Source of the DNA: an uncultured Bryobacterales bacterium
GTDB lineage: Bacteria; Acidobacteriota; Terriglobia; Bryobacterales; UBA6623
NCBI GenBank assembly: GCA_946887065.1
Contig: CAMPKL010000126.1
Location: 1-8,356 of the forward strand
Length of the DNA: 8,356 nt
Reading direction: 5' to 3'
A program made the position numbers and the translations under genes. Below the pieces are notes generated by a model that was given only the letters and a program-made list of their open reading frames with translations, ran no database searches and was not told the origin of the DNA. Shown here in pieces: positions 1 to 5,345 of this stretch (within the stretch, counting starts at the first letter, position 1; each line of letters opens with the position of its first letter).

Positions 1-379
1 AAATCATACGTCATTCGGCGTGCGCCGCGGGACGCACGCCGGCGCCCGGTGCGCCGTCGCCGAGATCCGCGGCCATGGCTTGGGCGAGCGCTTGGAGCCG
101 CCGGACGATGTCAGGGTGTTGCGCGGCGACATTGTTTCGCTCGGCTCCGCCGATCTAGGCGGGGTTGCGGCCAGCGTGGAACAACACCTCGGCATTAAGC
201 CTCAGGTGCTGCAAGGGCAAGTCCGCTTCGAGCACGCCCACGGCCCCGAAATCGTCGCACAGCTCATGAGACAACTTCCCTCGACGGTCGATTCCGTTTC
301 CGTTTCTCGTCCCACGCTCGAAGATGTATTCATCCGGCTCACCGGCCACGGTTTTAGCGAGTCGCAACCGCCGGCCTGA
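1..379 (+). CDS. ABC transporter ATP-binding protein, C-terminal fragment (5' end outside window)
   Basis: This is the last part of an ATPase subunit of an ABC-2 type exporter. It would hydrolyse ATP at the cytoplasmic face to drive the permease encoded next. The Walker A, signature and Walker B motifs are not in the window. What remains is the C-terminal accessory region after the nucleotide-binding domain. It ends with SVSRPTLEDVFIRLTGHGF, a form of the 'PTLEDVFLxLTG' ending that is typical of this exporter subfamily. The stop is TGA at 377-379, and the permease begins 25 bases later. The reading frame is secure from about position 35 onward. In the first 30 bases the open frame reads poorly for the family (NHTSFGVRRG), whereas the next frame gives a family-like IIRHSA at positions 3-20, so an indel near position 20 is possible. 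The substrate cannot be told from this fragment. Confidence 0.75.
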   Translation, partial: NHTSFGVRRGTHAGARCAVAEIRGHGLGERLEPPDDVRVLRGDIVSLGSADLGGVAASVEQHLGIKPQVLQGQVRFEHAHGPEIVAQLMRQLPSTVDSVSVSRPTLEDVFIRLTGHGFSESQPPA

Positions 380-404
380 GCCCACTACACTGAGAGTCAC
401 ACCT

Positions 405-1250
405 ATGGCCGACCACAGCATGACGGCAACGGCGGACGAGCGCGTCCTGCCACGCCCAGTTTGGCAACCGGCCCGGCCCAGCTTTTGGCTCAGCGTCACG
501 GCCTTGTGGTTACGCGAGGTTCGCGGATTCTACCGTCAGCCGGCACGGGTGCTGGCCGGCATCGCTACGCCGCTTATTTTCTGGGCAGTGCTCGGTTCCG
601 GCTTTGGATCGTCGCTGCGTTCGTCGGGCGGCGGAGGCTACTCGGAATTCTTCTTCCCCGGCGCGGTCGCTCTGGTGGTTTTATTCGCCTCGATCTTTTC
701 GAGCATCTCGATCATCGAAGACCGCCGTGAGGGGTTCCTGCTTTCCGTATTGGCGGCGCCGGTTCCTCGTTCGTCCGTCGTGCTGGGCAAGATTCTCGGC
801 GCCACAACGATCGGCGGCATCCAGGGTGCGGCGTTCCTGCCGCTCGTGCCGCTGCTGAGTTTGCCGGTCGCCTGGTCGGCGTTGCCCGAGGCGACTGCGA
901 TCATCCTGGCGATGGCGTTTAGCTTGACGAGCCTCGGATTTTACTTCGCTTGGAAACTCAACTCGATGCAGGCGTTTCATTCGGTGATGAACATGGTACT
1001 CATGCCCATGTGGCTGTTGTCGGGCGCCTTCTTCCCGGTTGAGGGCGCCTCGTCCTGGATCGGCTGGTTGATGACCGCCAATCCGATGACCTACGGCGTA
1101 ACCGCGCTGCGGCGGGCGATGTTTGCCGATCAGCTTATTGCAGGCCCGTCTCAAACGATGTGCTGGGCGGTCACGCTTGGGTTCGGTCTGTTGTGCTTCG
1201 CCCTCGCTGCGCGACAGGCGTCGAAGCCGTCCGCCGAGGCGCTGAGCTAA
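405..1250 (+). CDS. ABC-2 type transporter permease
   Basis: This is the membrane subunit (281 aa) of the exporter whose ATPase ends just upstream. It has the ABC2_membrane layout: a cytoplasmic N-terminus of about 45 residues, then six hydrophobic segments at roughly 48-66, 82-104, 129-151, 160-181, 195-211 and 250-269. Family landmarks are EDRREGFLLSVLAAPVPR at 105-122, the coupling region between TM2 and TM3, and MPMWLLSGAFFPVEGA at 200-215, followed by NPMTYGVTALR at 226-236. I chose ATG 405 because it lies after the upstream stop with a weak purine-rich GAGAG at 392-396. An in-frame GTG-type start further upstream would overlap the ATPase gene, and ATG 420 is another option. The length is normal for the family. 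Relatives export antibiotics, polysaccharides or haem-related compounds, and no substrate can be inferred from sequence alone. It is followed 7 bases later by the DUF420 gene and is very likely in the same transcript. Confidence 0.92.
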   Translation: MADHSMTATADERVLPRPVWQPARPSFWLSVTALWLREVRGFYRQPARVLAGIATPLIFWAVLGSGFGSSLRSSGGGGYSEFFFPGAVALVVLFASIFSSISIIEDRREGFLLSVLAAPVPRSSVVLGKILGATTIGGIQGAAFLPLVPLLSLPVAWSALPEATAIILAMAFSLTSLGFYFAWKLNSMQAFHSVMNMVLMPMWLLSGAFFPVEGASSWIGWLMTANPMTYGVTALRRAMFADQLIAGPSQTMCWAVTLGFGLLCFALAARQASKPSAEALS

Positions 1251-1257
1251 CAACTAC

Positions 1258-1671
1258 ATGGAAGTCCGCGACCTGCCGGCGCTCAATGCAACGCTCAACT
1301 CCATCTCGACGATGTTGTTGCTGTTCGGCTATTACTTCATCAAGCGCAAAGAGATCGAACGCCACAGGCTCTGCATGGTGCTGGCCTTCATTACGTCCTG
1401 CGTGTTCCTGGGCAGCTACCTGATTTATCACTACTACGCAGGCTCGGTGCCTTTCCAGGGGCAGGGCTGGATCCGCAGCGTCTACTTCGCCATCCTCATT
1501 ACGCACATCGTCCTCGCCGCAGCCGTGCCGGTCTTGGCCCTGATAACCCTCTACAGGGCCTTGAAGCGAGACTTCAAACGCCACCGCGCCATAGCCAAGT
1601 GGACCTGGCCTATCTGGATGTACGTTTCGGTGACGGGCGTTGTCGTCTACGTCATGCTCTACGAGATGTAA
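1258..1671 (+). CDS. DUF420 (YozB/CtaM-like) four-helix membrane protein
   Basis: This small integral membrane protein (137 aa) belongs to the DUF420 family. Four hydrophobic helices lie at about 10-28, 39-59, 74-99 and 113-134. Family hallmarks are LPALNATLNSIS at 6-17, a His-Arg at 36-37, SYLIYH at 53-58, WIRSVYFAILITHIVLA at 71-87, KRHR at 107-110 and VSVTGVVVYVMLY at 123-135. His36, His58, His83 and His109 sit at or near helix ends and could bind metal or haem; this is inference. The family member CtaM in Staphylococcus aureus is needed for maturation of an aa3-type haem-copper oxidase, so an oxidase assembly role is the best guess. ATG 1258 comes 7 bases after the permease stop with no good ribosome-binding site, which suggests translational coupling. 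The gene ends 9 bases from the convergent end of dnaB, with no room for a classical terminator between them. Confidence 0.9.
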   Translation: MEVRDLPALNATLNSISTMLLLFGYYFIKRKEIERHRLCMVLAFITSCVFLGSYLIYHYYAGSVPFQGQGWIRSVYFAILITHIVLAAAVPVLALITLYRALKRDFKRHRAIAKWTWPIWMYVSVTGVVVYVMLYEM

Positions 1672-1680
1672 GGCCGCAGC

Positions 1681-3153
1681 CTACACGTCGAACGGCGCGT
1701 CGTCGTCGGAATAGTCTGGGCCGCCGGCACCGCCGCCGATGTCTTCGGCCAGGTTGTCGAACTTGGCGTATTTGTTGAGGAAGGCCAGCCGGATCTTCCC
1801 AGTCGGGCCGTTGCGCTGTTTTGAAACGATCAGCTCGGCGATGCCCTTGATGTCTTCGCGATCGGGCTTGTAGACCTCTTCGCGGAAGATGAACATGACT
1901 ACGTCAGCGTCCTGTTCGATCGAACCCGACTCGCGCAAGTCGGCTAGCATCGGACGGTGGTCGCCCTGACGTTGCTCTGGCGCACGGCTCAACTGCGACA
2001 GCGCGATGACCGGCACGTCCAGATCCTTGGACAGCAGCTTCAGGCCGCGCGAAATGCCCGAAATCTCCTGGACGCGATTCTCCACCCGTCCCTTTGCCGT
2101 CATGAGCTGCAAATAATCCACCACGACCAATGCCAAGCCGTGCTCGGAGCGCAGCCGCCGGCACTTCGCGGCGATCTCCATCACGTTGGTGTTGGCGCTG
2201 TCGTCGATGAATAGTTTCGAATTCACCAGCTTGTGCAAACCCGCGCTGAGCTTGCGGCGTTCGTCGGCGTTCAAATAGCCGCCGCGAAAACGATGCTGGT
2301 CCACGCGCGCCTCGGCGCACAGCATACGCGTCAGCAGCGACTCTTTCGACATTTCCAACGAGAACAGCGCCACCGTCTTCGCCGGATCGTCCGGACCGTT
2401 GTCCGAGGCCACGTGCTGGGCCATGTTCAGCGCCAGTGAAGTCTTGCCCATGGCGGGACGCGCGGCGATGATGATCAACTCGCCGCCGTGCATGCCGGTG
2501 GTCATTTCGTCGAGCTTGAGAAACGGGCCGCCTAGACCCTTAACCCGCCGGCTGGGGTCCAAGAACGCCTGCATGCCGCCGGCATAACCATCGAGAATGC
2601 CGCGCGGATCCGAGAGCCCCGAGCGCAACTGCGCATCGCCGACCTTCATGATCGAGCTCTCGGCTTCGGCCAAGATGTCGTCCACTTCGTCGGCCGAGTC
2701 GATGCACTGCGAGACGATCGCCTGTGAGGTAAAAATCAAGCGTCGCAGCAACGACTTGTCTTTGACGATCTTGATGTAGCTGTCGATGCTCGACAGCCGC
2801 GGCATGCCTTCGGTTAGCGAAGCAATGTAAGCGACGCCGTCGATCGAATCGAGCTGACCGTGCTTCTCGAGTTGATCGATCAGCGTCATGTACTCGATGT
2901 TTTCGCCGCGTTCGTTTAGCTCCTCCATGCGCGCGAAGATGCGCCGGTGCTTCTCTAGCGTGAAGTCGTCCGCTTCGAGCGCGCCTGATACCTGGGGGAA
3001 AACATGATCGGAAAGAAGGATTGAGCCGAGAACGAACTTCTCAGCCTCAACATTGGAGGGAAGACCTTTTAGGAGAACGGCGTTCTCCGCCGAAGAAGAG
3101 GCAGCACTCATCGAACCGCTAGGATACGCGCCTGATTCCTTCACTTCGAGCAA
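1681..3153 (-). CDS. dnaB: replicative DNA helicase DnaB
   Basis: This is the hexameric 5'-3' replicative helicase that unwinds the parental duplex at the fork and recruits primase. It is 490 aa, full length, with no intein. The N-terminal helical domain spans roughly 31-150 (LPSNVEAEKFVLGSILL), followed by a linker and the RecA-like C-terminal domain from about 185. Visible motifs are Walker A ARPAMGKTS at 231-239, SLEMSKESL at 265-273 with the probable catalytic Glu267, Walker B VVVDYLQL at 343-350, ALSQLSR at 384-390, DLRESGSIEQDAD at 405-417 and SKQRNGPTG at 444-452. The C-terminus is acidic and Gly-rich (about 473-490). The start is TTG 3153, chosen because AAAGGG lies 8 bases before it. 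ATG 3111 (residue 15) is an alternative that keeps all conserved sequence but lacks a visible ribosome-binding site. The gene is divergent from rmuC across a 315-base gap with DnaA-box-like sites. Confidence 0.97.
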   Translation of the reverse strand: MLEVKESGAYPSGSMSAASSSAENAVLLKGLPSNVEAEKFVLGSILLSDHVFPQVSGALEADDFTLEKHRRIFARMEELNERGENIEYMTLIDQLEKHGQLDSIDGVAYIASLTEGMPRLSSIDSYIKIVKDKSLLRRLIFTSQAIVSQCIDSADEVDDILAEAESSIMKVGDAQLRSGLSDPRGILDGYAGGMQAFLDPSRRVKGLGGPFLKLDEMTTGMHGGELIIIAARPAMGKTSLALNMAQHVASDNGPDDPAKTVALFSLEMSKESLLTRMLCAEARVDQHRFRGGYLNADERRKLSAGLHKLVNSKLFIDDSANTNVMEIAAKCRRLRSEHGLALVVVDYLQLMTAKGRVENRVQEISGISRGLKLLSKDLDVPVIALSQLSRAPEQRQGDHRPMLADLRESGSIEQDADVVMFIFREEVYKPDREDIKGIAELIVSKQRNGPTGKIRLAFLNKYAKFDNLAEDIGGGAGGPDYSDDDAPFDV

Positions 3154-3161
3154 TATTTCTA

Positions 3162-3167
3162 CCCTTT
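3162..3167 (-). promoter_or_regulatory. putative ribosome-binding site for dnaB TTG start
   Basis: On the minus strand this reads AAAGGG and sits 8 bases before the TTG at 3153-3151, a good spacing for a Shine-Dalgarno element. The in-frame ATG at 3111 has no comparable purine-rich element before it. This is the main reason for preferring the TTG start of dnaB. The match is partial, so confidence is modest. Confidence 0.4.
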
Positions 3168-3281
3168 GCTTTCAGCGGGTTAGCCTGTGATTCCATGCAA
3201 CAAGTTGAAAACAAAGCGGTTACAAGACAACGACGAACGCAACTGACTTGATTTCAACAACTTAGCTACAGAGGAAAACCC

Positions 3282-3290
3282 TGTGGAAAA
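3282..3290 (-). promoter_or_regulatory. DnaA-box-like site (TTTTCCACA on minus strand)
   Basis: The plus strand reads TGTGGAAAA, whose complement TTTTCCACA fits the general DnaA box consensus TTWTNCACA at all positions. An identical 9-mer lies in the opposite orientation at 3378-3386. Such a 9-mer can occur by chance; the case rests on the pair lying in the dnaB promoter region. Binding is not shown. Confidence 0.4.
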
Positions 3291-3365
3291 TTGTCGGAAT
3301 CCCTGAGGATTGCAACCCACTTAGAATCAGCACTTTGCAGCCTCGCGAGGCCCGATCGACAATTT
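3288..3365. repeat. 9-bp inverted repeat AAATTGTCG / CGACAATTT
   Basis: AAATTGTCG at 3288-3296 is the exact reverse complement of CGACAATTT at 3357-3365. The left arm overlaps the end of the first DnaA-box-like site by three bases, and the right arm lies 12 bases before the second site. Together they give the region a rough two-fold symmetry centred near 3327-3334. The arms are 60 bases apart, too far for a simple transcript hairpin, so a protein-binding pair is more likely than a terminator. Confidence 0.45.
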
Positions 3366-3377
3366 GTCACGGTTCTG

Positions 3378-3386
3378 TTTTCCACA
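3378..3386 (+). promoter_or_regulatory. DnaA-box-like site (TTTTCCACA on plus strand)
   Basis: This is the second perfect match to TTWTNCACA in the dnaB-rmuC gap, with the same 9-mer as the minus-strand site at 3282-3290. The two sites point toward each other's flanks as an inverted pair with 87 bases between them. It could be a DnaA target controlling dnaB or rmuC, or part of an origin-like region. Confidence 0.4.
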
Positions 3387-3422
3387 ATCGGCCATCGCCA
3401 TCTGTTCGCCCCAGTCCATACC

Positions 3423-3439
3423 ATAGCAGTCTTTGCTAT
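3423..3439 (+). repeat. small hairpin ATAGCA-gtctt-TGCTAT
   Basis: A perfect 6-bp inverted repeat with a 5-base loop, in the leader just upstream of rmuC. There is no following T-run, so it is not a rho-independent terminator for rightward transcription. It could be an operator half-site pair or an RNA stem in the rmuC leader. Confidence 0.4.
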
Positions 3440-3441
3440 CA

Positions 3442-3457
3442 AGCGCTTCAGAGCGCT
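3442..3457 (+). repeat. small hairpin AGCGCT-tcag-AGCGCT
   Basis: A perfect 6-bp stem with a 4-base loop, starting two bases after the previous hairpin and ending 11 bases before the TTG start of rmuC. Each arm is itself palindromic, so the site can also be read as a direct repeat of AGCGCT with 10-base period, a spacing that suits binding on one face of DNA. In RNA it would sit where a ribosome-binding site is expected. Confidence 0.4.
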
Positions 3458-3468
3458 AGCCTGGATAC

Positions 3469-4785
3469 TTGTTGATTGAAGCCGCGGCCTTATTTTTACT
3501 GTTGCTGGCGGTGGTGTTGCTCGTCTGGGTCGCCATGCAACTCCAGTCCCGCCGCGGCGAGACCGCCGCCGCCCTCGCACGCCTCGACGCCCGCCTCGAC
3601 GAGCAGGGCAAGCGCGGCGACAACCTGGCCGAGCATTTCGCCTTAGCCCGCGAACAACAGCAGAAGTCCGTCTACCAGCTGCAGCAAAAGGTACTGCAGA
3701 GCTTCGGGAAACTGCGCGAAGGCTTTGAATTGCGCCAGTCCGAGTCCCAACGAACCCTCCAGGAAACTTTACAAACCGGGGTCGACCGCGTGCGCCGGCA
3801 GTTGAGCGAGAATCTCACCGCCAACACAGAAGATCTGGTCAAGCGCATGGAGAGTTTGACGAAGTCAACCGACGAGCGCCTCAAGGAAATCAGCGGCCAA
3901 GTCGACAAGCGCTTATCCGACGGTCTCGACAAGACCAACGAGACCTTCAACGACATTCGTCAACGCCTTGCCCTCATCGACGACGCCCAGAAGAAGATCA
4001 CCGACCTCTCGACCAACGTCGTCAGTTTGCAACGCGTCTTAGCCGACCGCACTTCTCGGGGCGTATTCGGAGAGGTGCAACTGCACGCGCTGATCTCCAA
4101 CGTGCTGCCCGAAAGCGCGTACAAAATGCAGTACACGTTGGCGAACGGCAAGCGTGCCGACTGCGTCCTCACGCTGCCGGAGCCGACGGGCATGATCGTT
4201 ATCGATTCGAAGTTCCCGCTGGACAACTATCAGCGCAAGATCGATCCCGACGCGGCCGAAGACTCGCGCAAAACCGCCGCCCGGGATTTTCAACGCGACG
4301 TCCAAACGCACATCGACGACATCGCCGGTAAGTACATCGTGCCGGGAGAGACGGCCGCAAGCGCCATTCTATTTCTGCCAGCGGAAGCCGTTTTCGCCGA
4401 GATCCACGCTCACCATCGCGACCTAGTCGAATACGCCCAGCGCAAGAGCGTGCTAATCACTTCACCGACGACCCTGATGGCGGTCCTCACGACCTCGGCC
4501 GCCGTGCTTAAAGACGCCCAGACCCGCGAGCAGGTGCACATGATCCAAGAGCACCTGCGCTATCTGAGCACCGATTTTGAACGTTTCCAGAAGCGCATGG
4601 ACAACCTCGCGCGGCACATCGATCAAGCCAACCGCGACGTTGAGGACGTGAATAAATCCGCGCGCAAGATCTCGGGACGCTTCCAGAAAATCGAGCGCCT
4701 CGAACTCGCCGAAGACGCTCAACGCGAACTGCTGCTGCTTGACGACGACGACTCAGACGACAACGGCGAAGAGGCGGAATCATGA
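3469..4785 (+). CDS. rmuC: DNA recombination protein RmuC family
   Basis: RmuC-family protein (438 aa). In Escherichia coli loss of rmuC raises recombination at short inverted repeats, and the core has a restriction-endonuclease-like fold, so the likely role is processing or limiting aberrant DNA structures. It has an N-terminal membrane anchor at about 5-25, a long Gln/Glu/Arg-rich coiled coil at about 30-195, then the RmuC core: RGVFGEVQLHALISNVLP at 197-214, RADCVLTLPEP at 229-239, IVIDSKFPLDNY at 243-254 (Asp246 and Lys248 fit a PD-(D/E)XK-like site), LFLPAEAVFAEI at 301-312 and VLITSPTTLMAVL at 328-340. A second coiled coil follows, and the tail is a run of acidic residues (425-437). The start is TTG 3469 (or TTG 3472), needed to include the anchor; no clear ribosome-binding site precedes it. 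Its stop overlaps the maf start, indicating one operon. Confidence 0.95.
   Translation: MLIEAAALFLLLLAVVLLVWVAMQLQSRRGETAAALARLDARLDEQGKRGDNLAEHFALAREQQQKSVYQLQQKVLQSFGKLREGFELRQSESQRTLQETLQTGVDRVRRQLSENLTANTEDLVKRMESLTKSTDERLKEISGQVDKRLSDGLDKTNETFNDIRQRLALIDDAQKKITDLSTNVVSLQRVLADRTSRGVFGEVQLHALISNVLPESAYKMQYTLANGKRADCVLTLPEPTGMIVIDSKFPLDNYQRKIDPDAAEDSRKTAARDFQRDVQTHIDDIAGKYIVPGETAASAILFLPAEAVFAEIHAHHRDLVEYAQRKSVLITSPTTLMAVLTTSAAVLKDAQTREQVHMIQEHLRYLSTDFERFQKRMDNLARHIDQANRDVEDVNKSARKISGRFQKIERLELAEDAQRELLLLDDDDSDDNGEEAES
4771..4774 (+). promoter_or_regulatory. ribosome-binding site of maf inside rmuC
   Basis: GAGG within the last codons of rmuC lies 7 bases before the maf ATG at 4782. Together with the ATGA overlap of rmuC stop and maf start, it supports translation of maf coupled to rmuC. 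Confidence 0.55.
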
Positions 4786-5345
4786 ATCTGGTATTGGCCT
4801 CCGGGTCGCCGCGGCGCAAAGAGCTGCTCGCAACCGCCGGATTCCAGTTCGCGGTGCGTGCCGTCGACATTGACGAAACGCCGCTGCCGGGCGAGTCGCC
4901 GGCCAACTATGTCGAGCGCCTCGCCGAAGCCAAGGCCCGCGCCGCCTGGCGCGAAGGCGAAATCACCCTGGGAGCGGACACCACCGTCGCCGTCGACGGC
5001 GAGATTCTCGGCAAACCGATCGACGCCGCGGACGCTGTAGCCATGCTCCGCAAGCTCGCCGGCCGCACCCATGAAGTTTTAACGGGATTCTGCCTATTCA
5101 ACGGAACGGTCGCCCGTCCCGGGGTCGACCTCACTCACGTCTCGTTCCTGCCTATGACCGAGGCCGAGATTGCCGAATACGTGGCCAGCGGAGAGCCGAT
5201 GGACAAGGCCGGCGCCTACGGGATCCAGGGCCTTGCCTCCAAATTCATCTATCGCGTTAAGGGTTGCTACTTCAACGTCGTCGGGCTGCCTGTGTCCCGC
5301 GTTTACGGATTCCTCCGCAGCGCGTCAGAACATGGGTTTCACTAG
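4782..5345 (+). CDS. maf: Maf family nucleoside triphosphate pyrophosphatase (dTTP/UTP type)
   Basis: Cytoplasmic Maf/HAM1-like pyrophosphatase (187 aa, normal length) that converts nucleoside triphosphates to monophosphates plus pyrophosphate. The family acts on dTTP, UTP and modified pyrimidine nucleotides, and some members affect septum formation. Motifs seen are LASGSPRRKELL at 5-16 (phosphate-binding), DIDET at 29-33, the ERLAEAKA helix at 45-52, GADTTVAVDGEILGKP at 64-79 with probable catalytic Asp66, GRTHEVLTG at 94-102 and EPMDKAGAYGIQG at 138-150. The sequence is closer to the YhdE (dTTP/UTP) branch than to the YceF (7-methyl-GTP) branch, notably in DKAGAYGIQG. ATG 4782 overlaps the rmuC stop by four bases, with GAGG 7 bases upstream. 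The 3' end overlaps the convergent protease gene by 21 bases: Ser182 to the stop lie over the last six codons and stop of that gene. Confidence 0.95.
   Translation: MNLVLASGSPRRKELLATAGFQFAVRAVDIDETPLPGESPANYVERLAEAKARAAWREGEITLGADTTVAVDGEILGKPIDAADAVAMLRKLAGRTHEVLTGFCLFNGTVARPGVDLTHVSFLPMTEAEIAEYVASGEPMDKAGAYGIQGLASKFIYRVKGCYFNVVGLPVSRVYGFLRSASEHGFH

Larger units (their letters stand above)
3154..3468. other. divergent dnaB-rmuC intergenic region
   Basis: This is the only gene-free stretch longer than 300 bases in the window. It is visibly more AT-rich than the flanking genes, especially at 3154-3300. It must carry the start signals for dnaB (leftward) and rmuC (rightward). It holds two perfect DnaA-box consensus matches in opposite orientation, a 9-bp inverted repeat nested between and partly overlapping them, a shorter 7-bp inverted repeat (GTTGAAA 3204-3210 with TTTCAAC 3252-3258), and two tandem hairpins ending 12 bases before the rmuC start. 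I found no convincing -35/-10 pair on either strand. The best rightward candidate, TTGCAG 3335-3340 with GACAAT 3358-3363 at 17-base spacing, is weak. No tRNA or credible small gene is present. Confidence 0.7.

Noticed and set aside
681..1253. 190-codon open frame on the minus strand opposite the ABC permease
   Set aside because: Composition is Arg/Gln/His-rich, typical of the complement of a membrane protein gene. The permease on the plus strand is clearly real.
1904..2320. Open frame of 138 codons on the minus strand within dnaB
   Set aside because: It is an out-of-frame reading of dnaB on the same strand, rich in Arg and Gly as expected for a GC-rich shadow frame, with no family resemblance.
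3423..3457. Tandem hairpins read as a rho-independent terminator
   Set aside because: There is no T-run after either stem, the stems are only 6 bp, and no gene ends there, since both flanking genes start from this gap.
3291..3479. Possible 62-aa small protein upstream of rmuC on the plus strand
   Set aside because: It would start at TTG without a ribosome-binding site, overlaps the rmuC start, and covers the DnaA-box and hairpin sites. A regulatory reading is simpler.
3266..3580. Open frame of 104 codons, minus strand, over the dnaB-rmuC gap and rmuC start
   Set aside because: It runs antisense into the rmuC N-terminus, has a low-complexity Arg-rich beginning and no recognisable domain.
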